Assembly (NCBI GenBank): GCA_017540585.1
Contig: JAFYAT010000091.1
Span: 1 to 64,000, forward strand
DNA length: 64,000 nucleotides
Reading direction: 5' to 3'
Source: Bacteroidaceae bacterium
GTDB taxonomy: Bacteria; Bacteroidota; Bacteroidia; Bacteroidales; Bacteroidaceae
A program made the translations under genes and the position numbers. Within the stretch, counting starts at the first letter, position 1, and each line of letters begins with the position of its first letter. The notes under the pieces were generated by a model. That model was not told the origin of the DNA. It did no database searches and was given only the letters and a program-made list of their open reading frames with translations. Of this stretch, positions 1 through 7,357 are shown piece by piece.

Positions 1-768
1 ATACCAGAGGACATTCCTCTCGACATAGTATATGAGGACGACGACCTCATGGTTATCAATAAGCCAGCAGGTCTTGTGGTTCACCCAGGATTCGGCAACT
101 GGCACGGAACACTTCTTAATGCCATAGCTTGGCACCTCAAGGACCATCCAGAGTACGACATCAACGACCCAGAGATTGGTCTTGTCCATCGTATTGACAA
201 GGACACAAGCGGTCTTCTCGTCGTGGCAAAGACAGCAGAGGCAAAGACACACCTCGGACTTCAGTTCTTCAACAAGACAACCAAGCGTGAGTACAACGCA
301 CTCGTATGGGGCAACTTCGTAGAAGACCAAGGACGCATCGAGGGTAATATTGCCCGTGACCCTAAAGATCGTATGCGCATGGCAGTATTCCCACCCGACA
401 GCGAGATTGGAAAACGCGCCGTTACACATTATTATATATTGGAGCGATTTGGCTACACAACTCTCGTGAAGTGCGTGCTGGAAACAGGACGTACACATCA
501 AATACGTGCGCACATGCGCCACATAGGTCATCCGCTTTTCTCAGACGAGCGATATGGTGGCGACCAGATTCTCAAGGGAACGACAAGCAGCAAGTATAAG
601 CAGTATATAGAGAACTGCTTCAAGCTCTGCCCACGTCAGGTGCTTCACGCCAAGACACTCGGTTTCATTCACCCAAAGACGGGCAAGGAGATGATGTTCA
701 ACAGCGAGTTGCCAGAAGACATCACAGCTCTCCTTGAGAAATGGCGCAACTATGCAAAAGAAGTTTAA
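1..768 (+). CDS. rluD: RluD-family 23S rRNA pseudouridine synthase, C-terminal part (5' end outside window)
   Basis: This enzyme isomerises specific uridines in large-subunit rRNA to pseudouridine in the cytoplasm. The frame is open from base 1 (IPEDIPLDIVYEDDDLMVIN), so the start lies upstream and the N-terminal S4-like RNA-binding region is missing here. The catalytic motif HRIDKDTSGLLVVAKT is present and its Asp is the family nucleophile; downstream are GRTHQIRAHMRHIGHPLFSD and the family's RQVLHA segment. The gene ends 143 bp before ddl. That gap holds a tandem GGTTACCGAA repeat and no clear terminator, so readthrough into ddl is possible. The family is certain; the exact rRNA site is inferred. 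Confidence 0.93.
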   Translation: MPEDIPLDIVYEDDDLMVINKPAGLVVHPGFGNWHGTLLNAIAWHLKDHPEYDINDPEIGLVHRIDKDTSGLLVVAKTAEAKTHLGLQFFNKTTKREYNALVWGNFVEDQGRIEGNIARDPKDRMRMAVFPPDSEIGKRAVTHYYILERFGYTTLVKCVLETGRTHQIRAHMRHIGHPLFSDERYGGDQILKGTTSSKYKQYIENCFKLCPRQVLHAKTLGFIHPKTGKEMMFNSELPEDITALLEKWRNYAKEV

Positions 769-840
769 TAAATAATTCCTAACCTTGGTATAGCACAAAA
801 TTAAGATTCTTTCCTAAATGCATTACGGAGAAATTAGGGA

Positions 841-868
841 GGGTTACCGAAAGGTTACCGAAGGGTTA
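841..868. repeat. Tandem GGTTACCGAA repeat upstream of ddl
   Basis: Two close copies of GGTTACCGAA and a third partial copy lie about 11-12 bp apart just before ddl. A related GTTAACGAAC array lies upstream of nusA at 42916-42954. The short spacing is about one helical turn. The role is unknown. Confidence 0.5.
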
Positions 869-911
869 AGAAAAAAAAGAAGATAGGACAAAATTAACTT
901 TATATAAAAAG

Positions 912-1928
912 ATGAAGAAAGTTATTGCAATCATCGCTGGAGGAGATTCCTCAGAGCATGATGTGTCTATGCGCTCAGCAGCAGGCATAGATTCTTGGAT
1001 TGATAAGGAAAAATATGACGTATATACTATCGAGGTACGTGGTACCGACTGGCAGGCTCATCTCCACACCGGAAACCTCTCACCCGTAGCACTCCACAAC
1101 TTCACGTTCCTTGACGAATGGAACAAGCGCGTAAGACCTGACTACGCCTACATTACCATTCACGGCACTCCTGGTGAAAACGGCATCCTTCAGGGTTACT
1201 TCGACCTCTTGAAGATTCCTTACAGCACAAGCTCACTCCTCGTAGAAGCCATGACATTCGACAAGTTCACCCTCAACCAGTACCTCAAGGGCTTTGGCGT
1301 AAAGGTGGCAGAAGACATCCTTGTACGCAAAGGTATGGAGGTTAAGGCAGAGGACGTAGTTGCCAAGGTTGGTCTCCCATGCTTCATCAAGCCAAATGCA
1401 GGTGGTTCTTCATTCGGAGTAACCAAGTGTAAAACAGCTGAAGACATCCTTCCAGCCATCGAGAAAGCTCGCAACGAGAGCGATGAGGTTCTTATCGAGA
1501 GCGAGATGAAGGGAACAGAAATATCAAACGGCGTATATAGGGCAAAGAATGGCGAAGTCTGTGTACTTCCAATAACAGAGGTCGTTCCAAAGACAGAGTT
1601 CTTCGACTACGATGCCAAGTACAACGGACAAGTAGAGGAAATCACTCCCGCACGCCTCTCTGACGATACTACAAAGCGTGTTCAGGCTCTCACAAAAGCC
1701 ATCTACGGCATTCTCGGAGCATCAGGCATCATCCGTATCGACTATATCATCTCAAAGAATGAGGCAGGCGATGATGCCATCAACATGCTTGAGATTAACA
1801 CAACTCCTGGAATGACAGCCACATCATTCATTCCTCAGCAGGTTCGTGCTGCAGGTCTCCAGATGAAGGATGTGCTCAACGATGTAATCGCTGAGAAACT
1901 TCCAGAGGAAGAAACAGAAAATGCATAA
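912..1928 (+). CDS. ddl: D-alanine--D-alanine ligase
   Basis: This cytoplasmic ATP-grasp enzyme joins two D-alanines for the peptidoglycan stem peptide. The 338 residues fit the family (about 300-370). The N-terminus has the substrate-loop region GGDSSEHDVS. The central ATP-grasp fold shows CFIKPNAGGSSFGV, and the Mg-binding end reads LEINTTPGMTATSFIP. The start ATG follows an A-rich stretch and no upstream in-frame start looks better. It lies downstream of the rluD-like gene on the same strand and is followed by a stem-loop. The C-terminus is acidic and short. The assignment is secure. Confidence 0.96.
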   Translation: MKKVIAIIAGGDSSEHDVSMRSAAGIDSWIDKEKYDVYTIEVRGTDWQAHLHTGNLSPVALHNFTFLDEWNKRVRPDYAYITIHGTPGENGILQGYFDLLKIPYSTSSLLVEAMTFDKFTLNQYLKGFGVKVAEDILVRKGMEVKAEDVVAKVGLPCFIKPNAGGSSFGVTKCKTAEDILPAIEKARNESDEVLIESEMKGTEISNGVYRAKNGEVCVLPITEVVPKTEFFDYDAKYNGQVEEITPARLSDDTTKRVQALTKAIYGILGASGIIRIDYIISKNEAGDDAINMLEINTTPGMTATSFIPQQVRAAGLQMKDVLNDVIAEKLPEEETENA

Positions 1929-1932
1929 TTTT

Positions 1933-1963
1933 ATGGGCGGAGACGACACACGTCTTCGCCCAT
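1933..1963. terminator. Stem-loop after ddl
   Basis: A 13-bp stem (ATGGGCGGAGACG pairing with CGTCTTCGCCCAT, one G-T pair) encloses a 5-nt loop 4 bp after the ddl stop. The following bases are only mildly T-rich, so this is a probable terminator or 3'-end stabiliser, not a textbook one. Confidence 0.6.
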
Positions 1964-2350
1964 ATTCATTCCAACCTTCTATCAAGCGTGACAAAGGACA
2001 AAAGGAATGAACAATTTCTTCAAGCCATACAAGCACTTTACCTATATTTTTCCGACCATTCTTTACGACAAAACAGATAAAAACACATTCTCGTAGCATA
2101 AATAGCGATTTTTCTCACAGAATAGCAGCGTATTTCTTTCACCTACGAATCATGTAACAAAAAAATCGATAAATTTCGTTATGTAACATAAGAAAAAAAT
2201 CCAAAATTCAGTTCTTGTTTTAAACAATAAATCATTATTTTTATGTCTCAAATGAACATAAATACAAAAATGATACACGCAAAAAGTATCAAAATGACTA
2301 TGTAGGACACAATTGCGTCAAAAAGACAACTGTAATTCGCAGAAAGTCCA
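1964..2350. other. AT-rich intergenic stretch with no gene seen
   Basis: No convincing coding frame or strong repeat is visible. The stretch separates the ddl stem-loop from the candidate small-RNA promoter at 2351. Confidence 0.5.
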
Positions 2351-2497
2351 TAATTTTGCAGTGTTCAAAATAATAATAGCTTTTTCTAAGTTCATTACTT
2401 TCTAAAATTAGAATTCCAAAAATCAATTTCTGAAGAGTCAGAAAATATATTTGGTATAAAGGTTGCCATCTCGAAAGAGTGGCAACTTTTTATTTTG
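2351..2497 (+). ncRNA. Candidate small structured RNA between ddl and the acyltransferase gene
   Basis: A -7-like box TAATTTTG (2351-2358) would start a transcript near 2364. Three hairpins follow: TTCTAA/TTAGAA (2400-2413), TTTCTGA-AGAG-TCAGAAA (2427-2444) and a strong intrinsic terminator at 2462-2497. No open frame of useful size lies between. No good -33 TTTG box is visible, which weakens the case. It could instead be an isolated terminator with unrelated small hairpins upstream. Confidence 0.35.
2461..2497 (+). terminator. Rho-independent terminator
   Basis: The stem GTTGCCA/TGGCAAC with an inner CTC-GAAA-GAG helix (one bulged T) is followed by TTTTTATTTT. It lies about 500 bp after ddl, too far to be its natural terminator, so it probably ends a separate transcript. 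Confidence 0.8.
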
Positions 2498-2728
2498 TAC
2501 CTATTCATTTCTGGGTTTAAGTCAGAAAGCTTGCTTAGTCAAATTATAGGTTTGAGGCTTTGAAGAGCGATAAGGACTCATTGAGGACATAAGGAATTCA
2601 AAAATAAGGCAGGGCGGAAAAGAAGATATCCATCAGGATTTTGTATGATTTGCTACACCAAGCAAAAGGTCGAGATGCAAAAAAATGCTCACACAAAATA
2701 TAGAACAAAGATTTTTCGCTACTTCTTG
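2498..2728. other. Intergenic stretch upstream of the acyltransferase promoter
   Basis: AT-rich DNA without a supported gene. A 68-codon frame crosses the promoter into the acyltransferase gene in another frame and has no family features. Confidence 0.4.
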
Positions 2729-2758
2729 TTTGATTTTACAAATATTTGTGTATCTTTG
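2729..2758 (+). promoter_or_regulatory. Promoter of the acyltransferase-GH3 operon
   Basis: TTTG at 2729-2732, 18 bp, then TATCTTTG at 2751-2758 matches the Bacteroidetes sigma-ABfr pattern. The predicted start leaves a leader of about 27 nt before the ATG at 2791. Confidence 0.75.
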
Positions 2759-2790
2759 TCAAAAGAAAATAACAAGCAAAAAACTGCATT

Positions 2791-3987
2791 ATGGAAAAAT
2801 TCAAACTTAGTGATTTTGATGATATCCGCCCTTATGCTGAGGGCGAGATGAAAGGGGCTTTCGACTCAATGCTCAAGGATCGCAAGTTCTCACATATCCT
2901 CAAGGGATTCGTGCCATGGATGCCCGTAGGACTTCGCAACTGGTTACTCAAGTTGCTCTTCATCGGCATAAAGACTCCTCAGGACTTCCAAATAAGATAC
3001 ATGAAGCACGTAGTGAAGCATGTGCTCCGCAAGTGTGCAACAGGCTATTCCTGCCACTTTGCACCTTCGCTCAAGAAGAACGGTTCATACACTTTCATGA
3101 GCAACCACCGCGACATCGTGCTCGACTCAGCCATCCTCGACGTGATGCTTGTGGACGAGGGCTTTGCAAAGACTGTAGAGATTGCCATTGGTGACAACCT
3201 GCTCATCTATCCATGGATTAAGACTCTTGTGAAGATGAACAAAGCATTCACAGTGAACCGAGGGCTCACTCCTAAAGAGACGCTCCGCAGTTCCATCCAC
3301 ATGAGCCAGTACATGCACTTTGCCATCAACGAGAAACATGAGAACATCTGGATTGCACAGCGTGAAGGTCGCGCCAAGGACAGCAACGACCGCACACAGG
3401 AGTCAGTACTCAAGATGCTCACTCTCGGAGGACCAGCTGAGGGAAGGTCAACAGCAGACATCATTGCCAACATTAAGGACATGAACATAGTACCGCTTGC
3501 CATCAGCTACGAGTACGACCCTTGCGACTACCTCAAGGCTCAGGAGTTCCAGCTCAAGCGTGACGTACAGGGATGGAAGAAGTCAAAGCAGGACGACCTC
3601 GACAACATGAAGACTGGCATCTTCGGCAAGAAGGGTCACATACACTACGAGGCAGCACCTTGTATCAACGAATGGCTCGACACACTCGATGCAGAATCAA
3701 TTGACAAGGCTGACATCTACCGCATCATTGCAGAGCACATAGACAAGGAGACTCACCGCAACTACCGCATCTATCCTGCCAACATTGTGGCACTTGCAGA
3801 GGTGAGCGGCGACGAGTCACTCTTCAAAGAGGTTACGGAGCAAGAGCACAAGGAGTTTGAAGCATACCTCAAGGAGAGGATATCAATGGTCAAAGTGGAG
3901 AACCCAGACGAACCATTCCTCCGCGAGAAGATACTAACAATGTACGCTAACCCATTAAAGAATCATATAAAATCTAAAGAAGAATGA
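2791..3987 (+). CDS. 1-acyl-sn-glycerol-3-phosphate acyltransferase-like protein
   Basis: This protein belongs to the glycerolphosphate/lysophosphatidate acyltransferase superfamily, which adds acyl chains at the inner membrane during phospholipid synthesis. The catalytic block reads SNHRDIVLDS: His and Asp are both present but one residue further apart than in the usual HX4D. The binding block EGRAKDSNDRTQ and a later PLAISYEYDP segment follow. At 398 residues it is longer than PlsC (about 250) because of a C-terminal extension, as often in Bacteroidetes homologues. The last four bases overlap the GH3 start (ATGA), so the two genes are probably translationally coupled although their functions look unrelated. 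Substrate specificity is not visible. Confidence 0.82.
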   Translation: MEKFKLSDFDDIRPYAEGEMKGAFDSMLKDRKFSHILKGFVPWMPVGLRNWLLKLLFIGIKTPQDFQIRYMKHVVKHVLRKCATGYSCHFAPSLKKNGSYTFMSNHRDIVLDSAILDVMLVDEGFAKTVEIAIGDNLLIYPWIKTLVKMNKAFTVNRGLTPKETLRSSIHMSQYMHFAINEKHENIWIAQREGRAKDSNDRTQESVLKMLTLGGPAEGRSTADIIANIKDMNIVPLAISYEYDPCDYLKAQEFQLKRDVQGWKKSKQDDLDNMKTGIFGKKGHIHYEAAPCINEWLDTLDAESIDKADIYRIIAEHIDKETHRNYRIYPANIVALAEVSGDESLFKEVTEQEHKEFEAYLKERISMVKVENPDEPFLREKILTMYANPLKNHIKSKEE

Positions 3988-6410
3988 AAACAACCATCTT
4001 CGCAATTGCTACTGCCCTGTTATCAATAGGAGCACAAGCTCAAAAGACGCCAGTGTATCAGGACGAGACAAAGAGCATCGACGAACGTGTGAATGACGCT
4101 CTATCACGCATGACGCTCGAAGAGAAATGTAGAATAACATACGCCCAGAGCAAGTTCTCAAGCCCGGGTGTACCTCGTCTTGGAATACCTGAGCTGTATA
4201 TGAGTGACGGTCCTCACGGCGTGAGAATGGAGATAAACTGGAACGACTGGGGACACTCCCACTGGACAAACGACTACTGCACAGCTTTTCCAGCACTCAC
4301 TTGTCTTGCAGCAACATGGAATCCTGACATGGCTGCACTCTACGGCAAGAACGTGGGCGAAGAGGCACGCTACCGTAAGAAGGACATACTCCTCGGTCCT
4401 GGAGTTAACATATACCGTACACCATTGAATGGTCGCAACTTTGAGTACATGGGCGAAGACCCATACCTCGCAAGCCAGATGTGTGTACCCTACATCAAGG
4501 CATTACAATCAAACGGAGTGGCTTGCTGTATCAAGCACTACATACTCAACGAACAGGAAGAGTTCCGTGGACATGTGGATGTAAAAGTATCTGACCGCGC
4601 CCTCCACGAGATTTATCTTCCAGCATTCAAGGCTGCAGTACAGGAAGGCGAGGCATGGAGCCTCATGGGTTCGTACAACTGCTACAAAGGAGTACACTGT
4701 ACGCACTCACCTTACCTCATCAACGACATACTCAAGAACGAACTCGGCTTCAAGGGTGCTGTTATCTCCGACTGGGGAGCAGCACACGACACAAAGCAGA
4801 GTGCCATGTACGGACTTGACATCGAGATGGGTTCATACACCAACGGACTTACAACAGAAGCAAACGGATTTGGCTATGACGACTACTACCTTGGCAAGGC
4901 GTACCTCGAGATGGCTCGTAAGGGCGAGATACCGATGTCTGTAGTCAACGACAAGGCTGGACGAGTGCTCGCACTCATCTTCCGCACAGCAATGAACCGT
5001 CAGAAGCCATACGGCTCAATCAACTCACCTGAGCACATCAAGGCTTCACGCACCATAGCCGAGGAAGGTATCGTACTTCTCAAAAACGATAAGGCAAAGA
5101 ACGGCTCAGTCCTCCTTCCTATCGATGCAAAGCGATACAAGACAATACTCGTGGTGGGTGACAACGCAACCAAGTCACTCTGTGCAGGAGGCGGTTCGTC
5201 TGAATTGAAGCCAAAGGATGAGGTAAGCGCATTACGAGGCATTCAGGAGCGTTTTGGCAAGGATTGCAAGATAGAATATGCACAAGGCTACGAGTCAGGC
5301 AGAAGCCGATTTGACGGAGCCGACTTCATACCAGAGGCAACACAGCAGAAGCTCCTTGACGAGGCTCTTGCCAAGGCAAAGGATGCCGACCTCATCATCT
5401 ACATAGGAGGACTCAACAAGAACCACTTTGAGGATTGTGAGGGTGGTGACCGTCGTTCGTACAACATGTCATACGGACAGGATGCCATCATCGAGAAACT
5501 TGCAGCCATACAGCCAAACATCATAACAGTCATTACAAGTGGTAATGCTGTTGCAATGCCTTGGCTCAAGAGCACTCCAGCACTCATCCAGAACTGGTAT
5601 CTCGGCTCGGAGACAGGTCATGCACTTGCAGCCGTACTCAGCGGAGACGTGAATCCATCAGGTAAGACAGTATTTACATACGGTACAAAGCTTGAGGATT
5701 ACCCTTCACATCAGTATGGTCTCATTGGCTACCCAGGCATTGAGCCAAAGGACATGCCTGAAGCTTTCCGCACAGGCGAGGAGCGCACTCCTAAGGGACT
5801 TGTCAACGAGTCAACTGTCAAGAATGCAAATCCAAAGTCAGCCGACCTCATCGCAAAGGCAAACGCCCTCAAGAAGGCAGTACCAGCAGAACTAAGTTTG
5901 GCAAAGCTAAATACCGACTTTGACGCTCGCAAACACAATGGCAAGGGTAATGAAGTTGAAGTATATGCAGAGGACATCTTCGTAGGTTACCGTCACTTTG
6001 ACCGTGCACCAAAGACCATCGTCTTCCCATTCGGCTACGGACTTTCCTACACTACATTCGAGTACAGCAACGCACGCCTTTCTTCCAAGACAATCGCACC
6101 AAACGGAAGCATTGACGTGACTGTGACAGTTAAGAATACAGGCAAGGTGGCAGGTAAGGAAGTCGTACAGCTATACATTGGTGACGACAAATGTTCAGTA
6201 GTACGTCCACAGAAGGAACTCAAAGGCTTCAAGAAAGTATCTCTCAATCCAGGCGAGAGCAAGGACGTAACCATTACCATTCCTTACTCTGCCCTCAAGT
6301 TCTACGATGAGAACAAGCACGAATGGGTAGCCGAGTCAGGCACATTCAAGGCATTTGTTGCTGCTTCAAGTCGTGACATCAAGGCAACATTACCTTTCAC
6401 ACTGAAGTAA
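3984..6410 (+). CDS. bglX: Secreted GH3 beta-glucosidase-type glycoside hydrolase
   Basis: This exo-acting retaining hydrolase is expected in the periplasm. Residues 1-20 form a signal peptide ending AQAQ. The GH3 N-terminal TIM barrel includes MSDGPHGVR, GPGVNIYRTPLNGRNFEYMG and the CIKHYILNE motif. The catalytic nucleophile is Asp263 in AVISDWGA. The GH3 C-terminal sandwich (around 370-600) and a fibronectin III-like domain (about 700-805) complete a canonical three-domain enzyme of 808 residues. No PA14 insertion is visible. Substrates may be beta-glucosides or beta-xylosides; the sequence does not decide. The gene overlaps the acyltransferase stop by four bases and ends at a strong bidirectional terminator. 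The symbol marks family similarity only. Confidence 0.9.
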   Translation: MKTTIFAIATALLSIGAQAQKTPVYQDETKSIDERVNDALSRMTLEEKCRITYAQSKFSSPGVPRLGIPELYMSDGPHGVRMEINWNDWGHSHWTNDYCTAFPALTCLAATWNPDMAALYGKNVGEEARYRKKDILLGPGVNIYRTPLNGRNFEYMGEDPYLASQMCVPYIKALQSNGVACCIKHYILNEQEEFRGHVDVKVSDRALHEIYLPAFKAAVQEGEAWSLMGSYNCYKGVHCTHSPYLINDILKNELGFKGAVISDWGAAHDTKQSAMYGLDIEMGSYTNGLTTEANGFGYDDYYLGKAYLEMARKGEIPMSVVNDKAGRVLALIFRTAMNRQKPYGSINSPEHIKASRTIAEEGIVLLKNDKAKNGSVLLPIDAKRYKTILVVGDNATKSLCAGGGSSELKPKDEVSALRGIQERFGKDCKIEYAQGYESGRSRFDGADFIPEATQQKLLDEALAKAKDADLIIYIGGLNKNHFEDCEGGDRRSYNMSYGQDAIIEKLAAIQPNIITVITSGNAVAMPWLKSTPALIQNWYLGSETGHALAAVLSGDVNPSGKTVFTYGTKLEDYPSHQYGLIGYPGIEPKDMPEAFRTGEERTPKGLVNESTVKNANPKSADLIAKANALKKAVPAELSLAKLNTDFDARKHNGKGNEVEVYAEDIFVGYRHFDRAPKTIVFPFGYGLSYTTFEYSNARLSSKTIAPNGSIDVTVTVKNTGKVAGKEVVQLYIGDDKCSVVRPQKELKGFKKVSLNPGESKDVTITIPYSALKFYDENKHEWVAESGTFKAFVAASSRDIKATLPFTLK

Positions 6411-6446
6411 TAAGAATTTGACAAGACAAACATAAGCGCATACAAC

Positions 6447-6476
6447 AAAAAAAGAGGACTTTCTGTCCTCTTTTTT
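6447..6476. terminator. Bidirectional terminator between GH3 and HEPN genes
   Basis: AAAAAAGAGGAC pairs with GTCCTCTTTTTT around a 5-nt loop. The A and T tracts make it work on both strands. It separates two converging genes. Confidence 0.9.
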
Positions 6477-6477
6477 G

Positions 6478-6888
6478 TTATATCTCCAATTTGTCTTTAA
6501 CAAGTCTTTCAACCTTTTCGATAAGATTCATTGTCGGAACAAACAGCTCTTCTATCATCTCCGCTGTTGCATTGAAATAGCAGTCATAATCTGATCTGTT
6601 ACGCATTGTCTCCAATCTTGAAAACAAACGTCCTTCTTCCCTGGTCATAATACCAGTATTGACATAATGATACCCAAACAAGGCTTTTGTTCCGTCATGC
6701 GAATGAGTAGGATGATTATCAATAAGCAGCAAGGCCCTGACTGCATTCAGCAGAGAATAATACATACGATTGGCAGCCATAGGATACATACACATATCCT
6801 TTGACACCTTCGCCTCATTCTTGAAAACCGATGCTTTTTCAAGATAAAGCACAACCATCGCACGTAACTTATCATCATCCAAACTCAT
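6478..6888 (-). CDS. HEPN-domain protein, toxin-like partner of MNT
   Basis: Small all-helical HEPN proteins (136 residues here) are often RNase toxins silenced by an adjacent nucleotidyltransferase. The helix NRMYYSLLNAVRALLL is typical of the PF05168 type, as is METMRNRSDYDCYF-like sequence near residue 100 (here LETMRNRSDYDCYF). The RX4-6H RNase motif seen in active HepT toxins is not visible: the corresponding segment reads RNRSDYD. Activity may therefore differ or be lost. Its ATG overlaps the MNT stop (ATGA), which is the usual MNT-HEPN order. It ends at the shared terminator. Confidence 0.8.
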   Translation of the reverse strand: MSLDDDKLRAMVVLYLEKASVFKNEAKVSKDMCMYPMAANRMYYSLLNAVRALLLIDNHPTHSHDGTKALFGYHYVNTGIMTREEGRLFSRLETMRNRSDYDCYFNATAEMIEELFVPTMNLIEKVERLVKDKLEI

Positions 6889-7208
6889 AATATCCGAATC
6901 TTATCCTGTTCTACATTTTTATGGAATTGCGTCAACGAACGCTTTTCCCATTCCTTATATGTATAAAGAAGAGGATTGACGGCTGAAGCATGATGCCATC
7001 CGGCCTCAACAAATGGATAGCTGATATTATCTTCATCATTTGAATTGACAGATTCCTTATCAACAAGAATAAGCAAATCCCAATCCGAATCATTTTTTGC
7101 CTCCCCACGTGCCCTTGAGCCGAAAAGCCACACTTGTCCACCCGAAGGCACAACCATCTTTGCTGTGGTCTTCAGTTCCTGTAATAAAGTCTGTTCTTCT
7201 CTACTCAT
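6885..7208 (-). CDS. Minimal nucleotidyltransferase (MNT), antitoxin-like
   Basis: At 107 residues this is a minimal Pol-beta-type nucleotidyltransferase. The signature is LFGSRARGEAKNDSDWDLLI (about residues 29-48), with the GSRARG motif and the DxD metal pair. In characterised MNT/HEPN systems the MNT protein AMPylates the HEPN toxin and so neutralises it. Here it is first in a two-gene operon with a 4-bp overlap. The C-terminal half (FVEAGWHHASAVNPLLYTYKEWE) is typical of family members that transfer to a partner protein. The role as antitoxin is inferred from context. Confidence 0.85.
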   Translation of the reverse strand: MSREEQTLLQELKTTAKMVVPSGGQVWLFGSRARGEAKNDSDWDLLILVDKESVNSNDEDNISYPFVEAGWHHASAVNPLLYTYKEWEKRSLTQFHKNVEQDKIRIL

Positions 7209-7234
7209 AACTTTTCTTTTTATGGATTCTGTGG

Positions 7235-7269
7235 CAAATATAGCAAAGTCTTATGAAATAGAAGGCAAA
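7235..7269 (-). promoter_or_regulatory. Probable promoter of the MNT-HEPN operon
   Basis: On the minus strand TATATTTG (7235-7242) lies 26 bp before the MNT start codon. A CAAA (minus-strand TTTG) at 7266-7269 gives a 23-bp spacer, longer than usual. Confidence 0.45.
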
Positions 7270-7297
7270 AACTCCGTTTTTATTCACAATTCCATAT

Positions 7298-7330
7298 AAT
7301 TATGAATCATGAATTACGAATTATGAATTC
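7298..7330. repeat. Short AATTATGAAT repeat cluster
   Basis: AATTATGAA, a partial copy in ATGAATTACG, and AATTATGAATT follow one another between the MNT promoter and the 3' end of the GH127 gene. It is a locus-specific short repeat like others in this window. Confidence 0.5.
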
Positions 7331-7357
7331 TTTTGTGTTGTTCATTCCGCACCTGCC

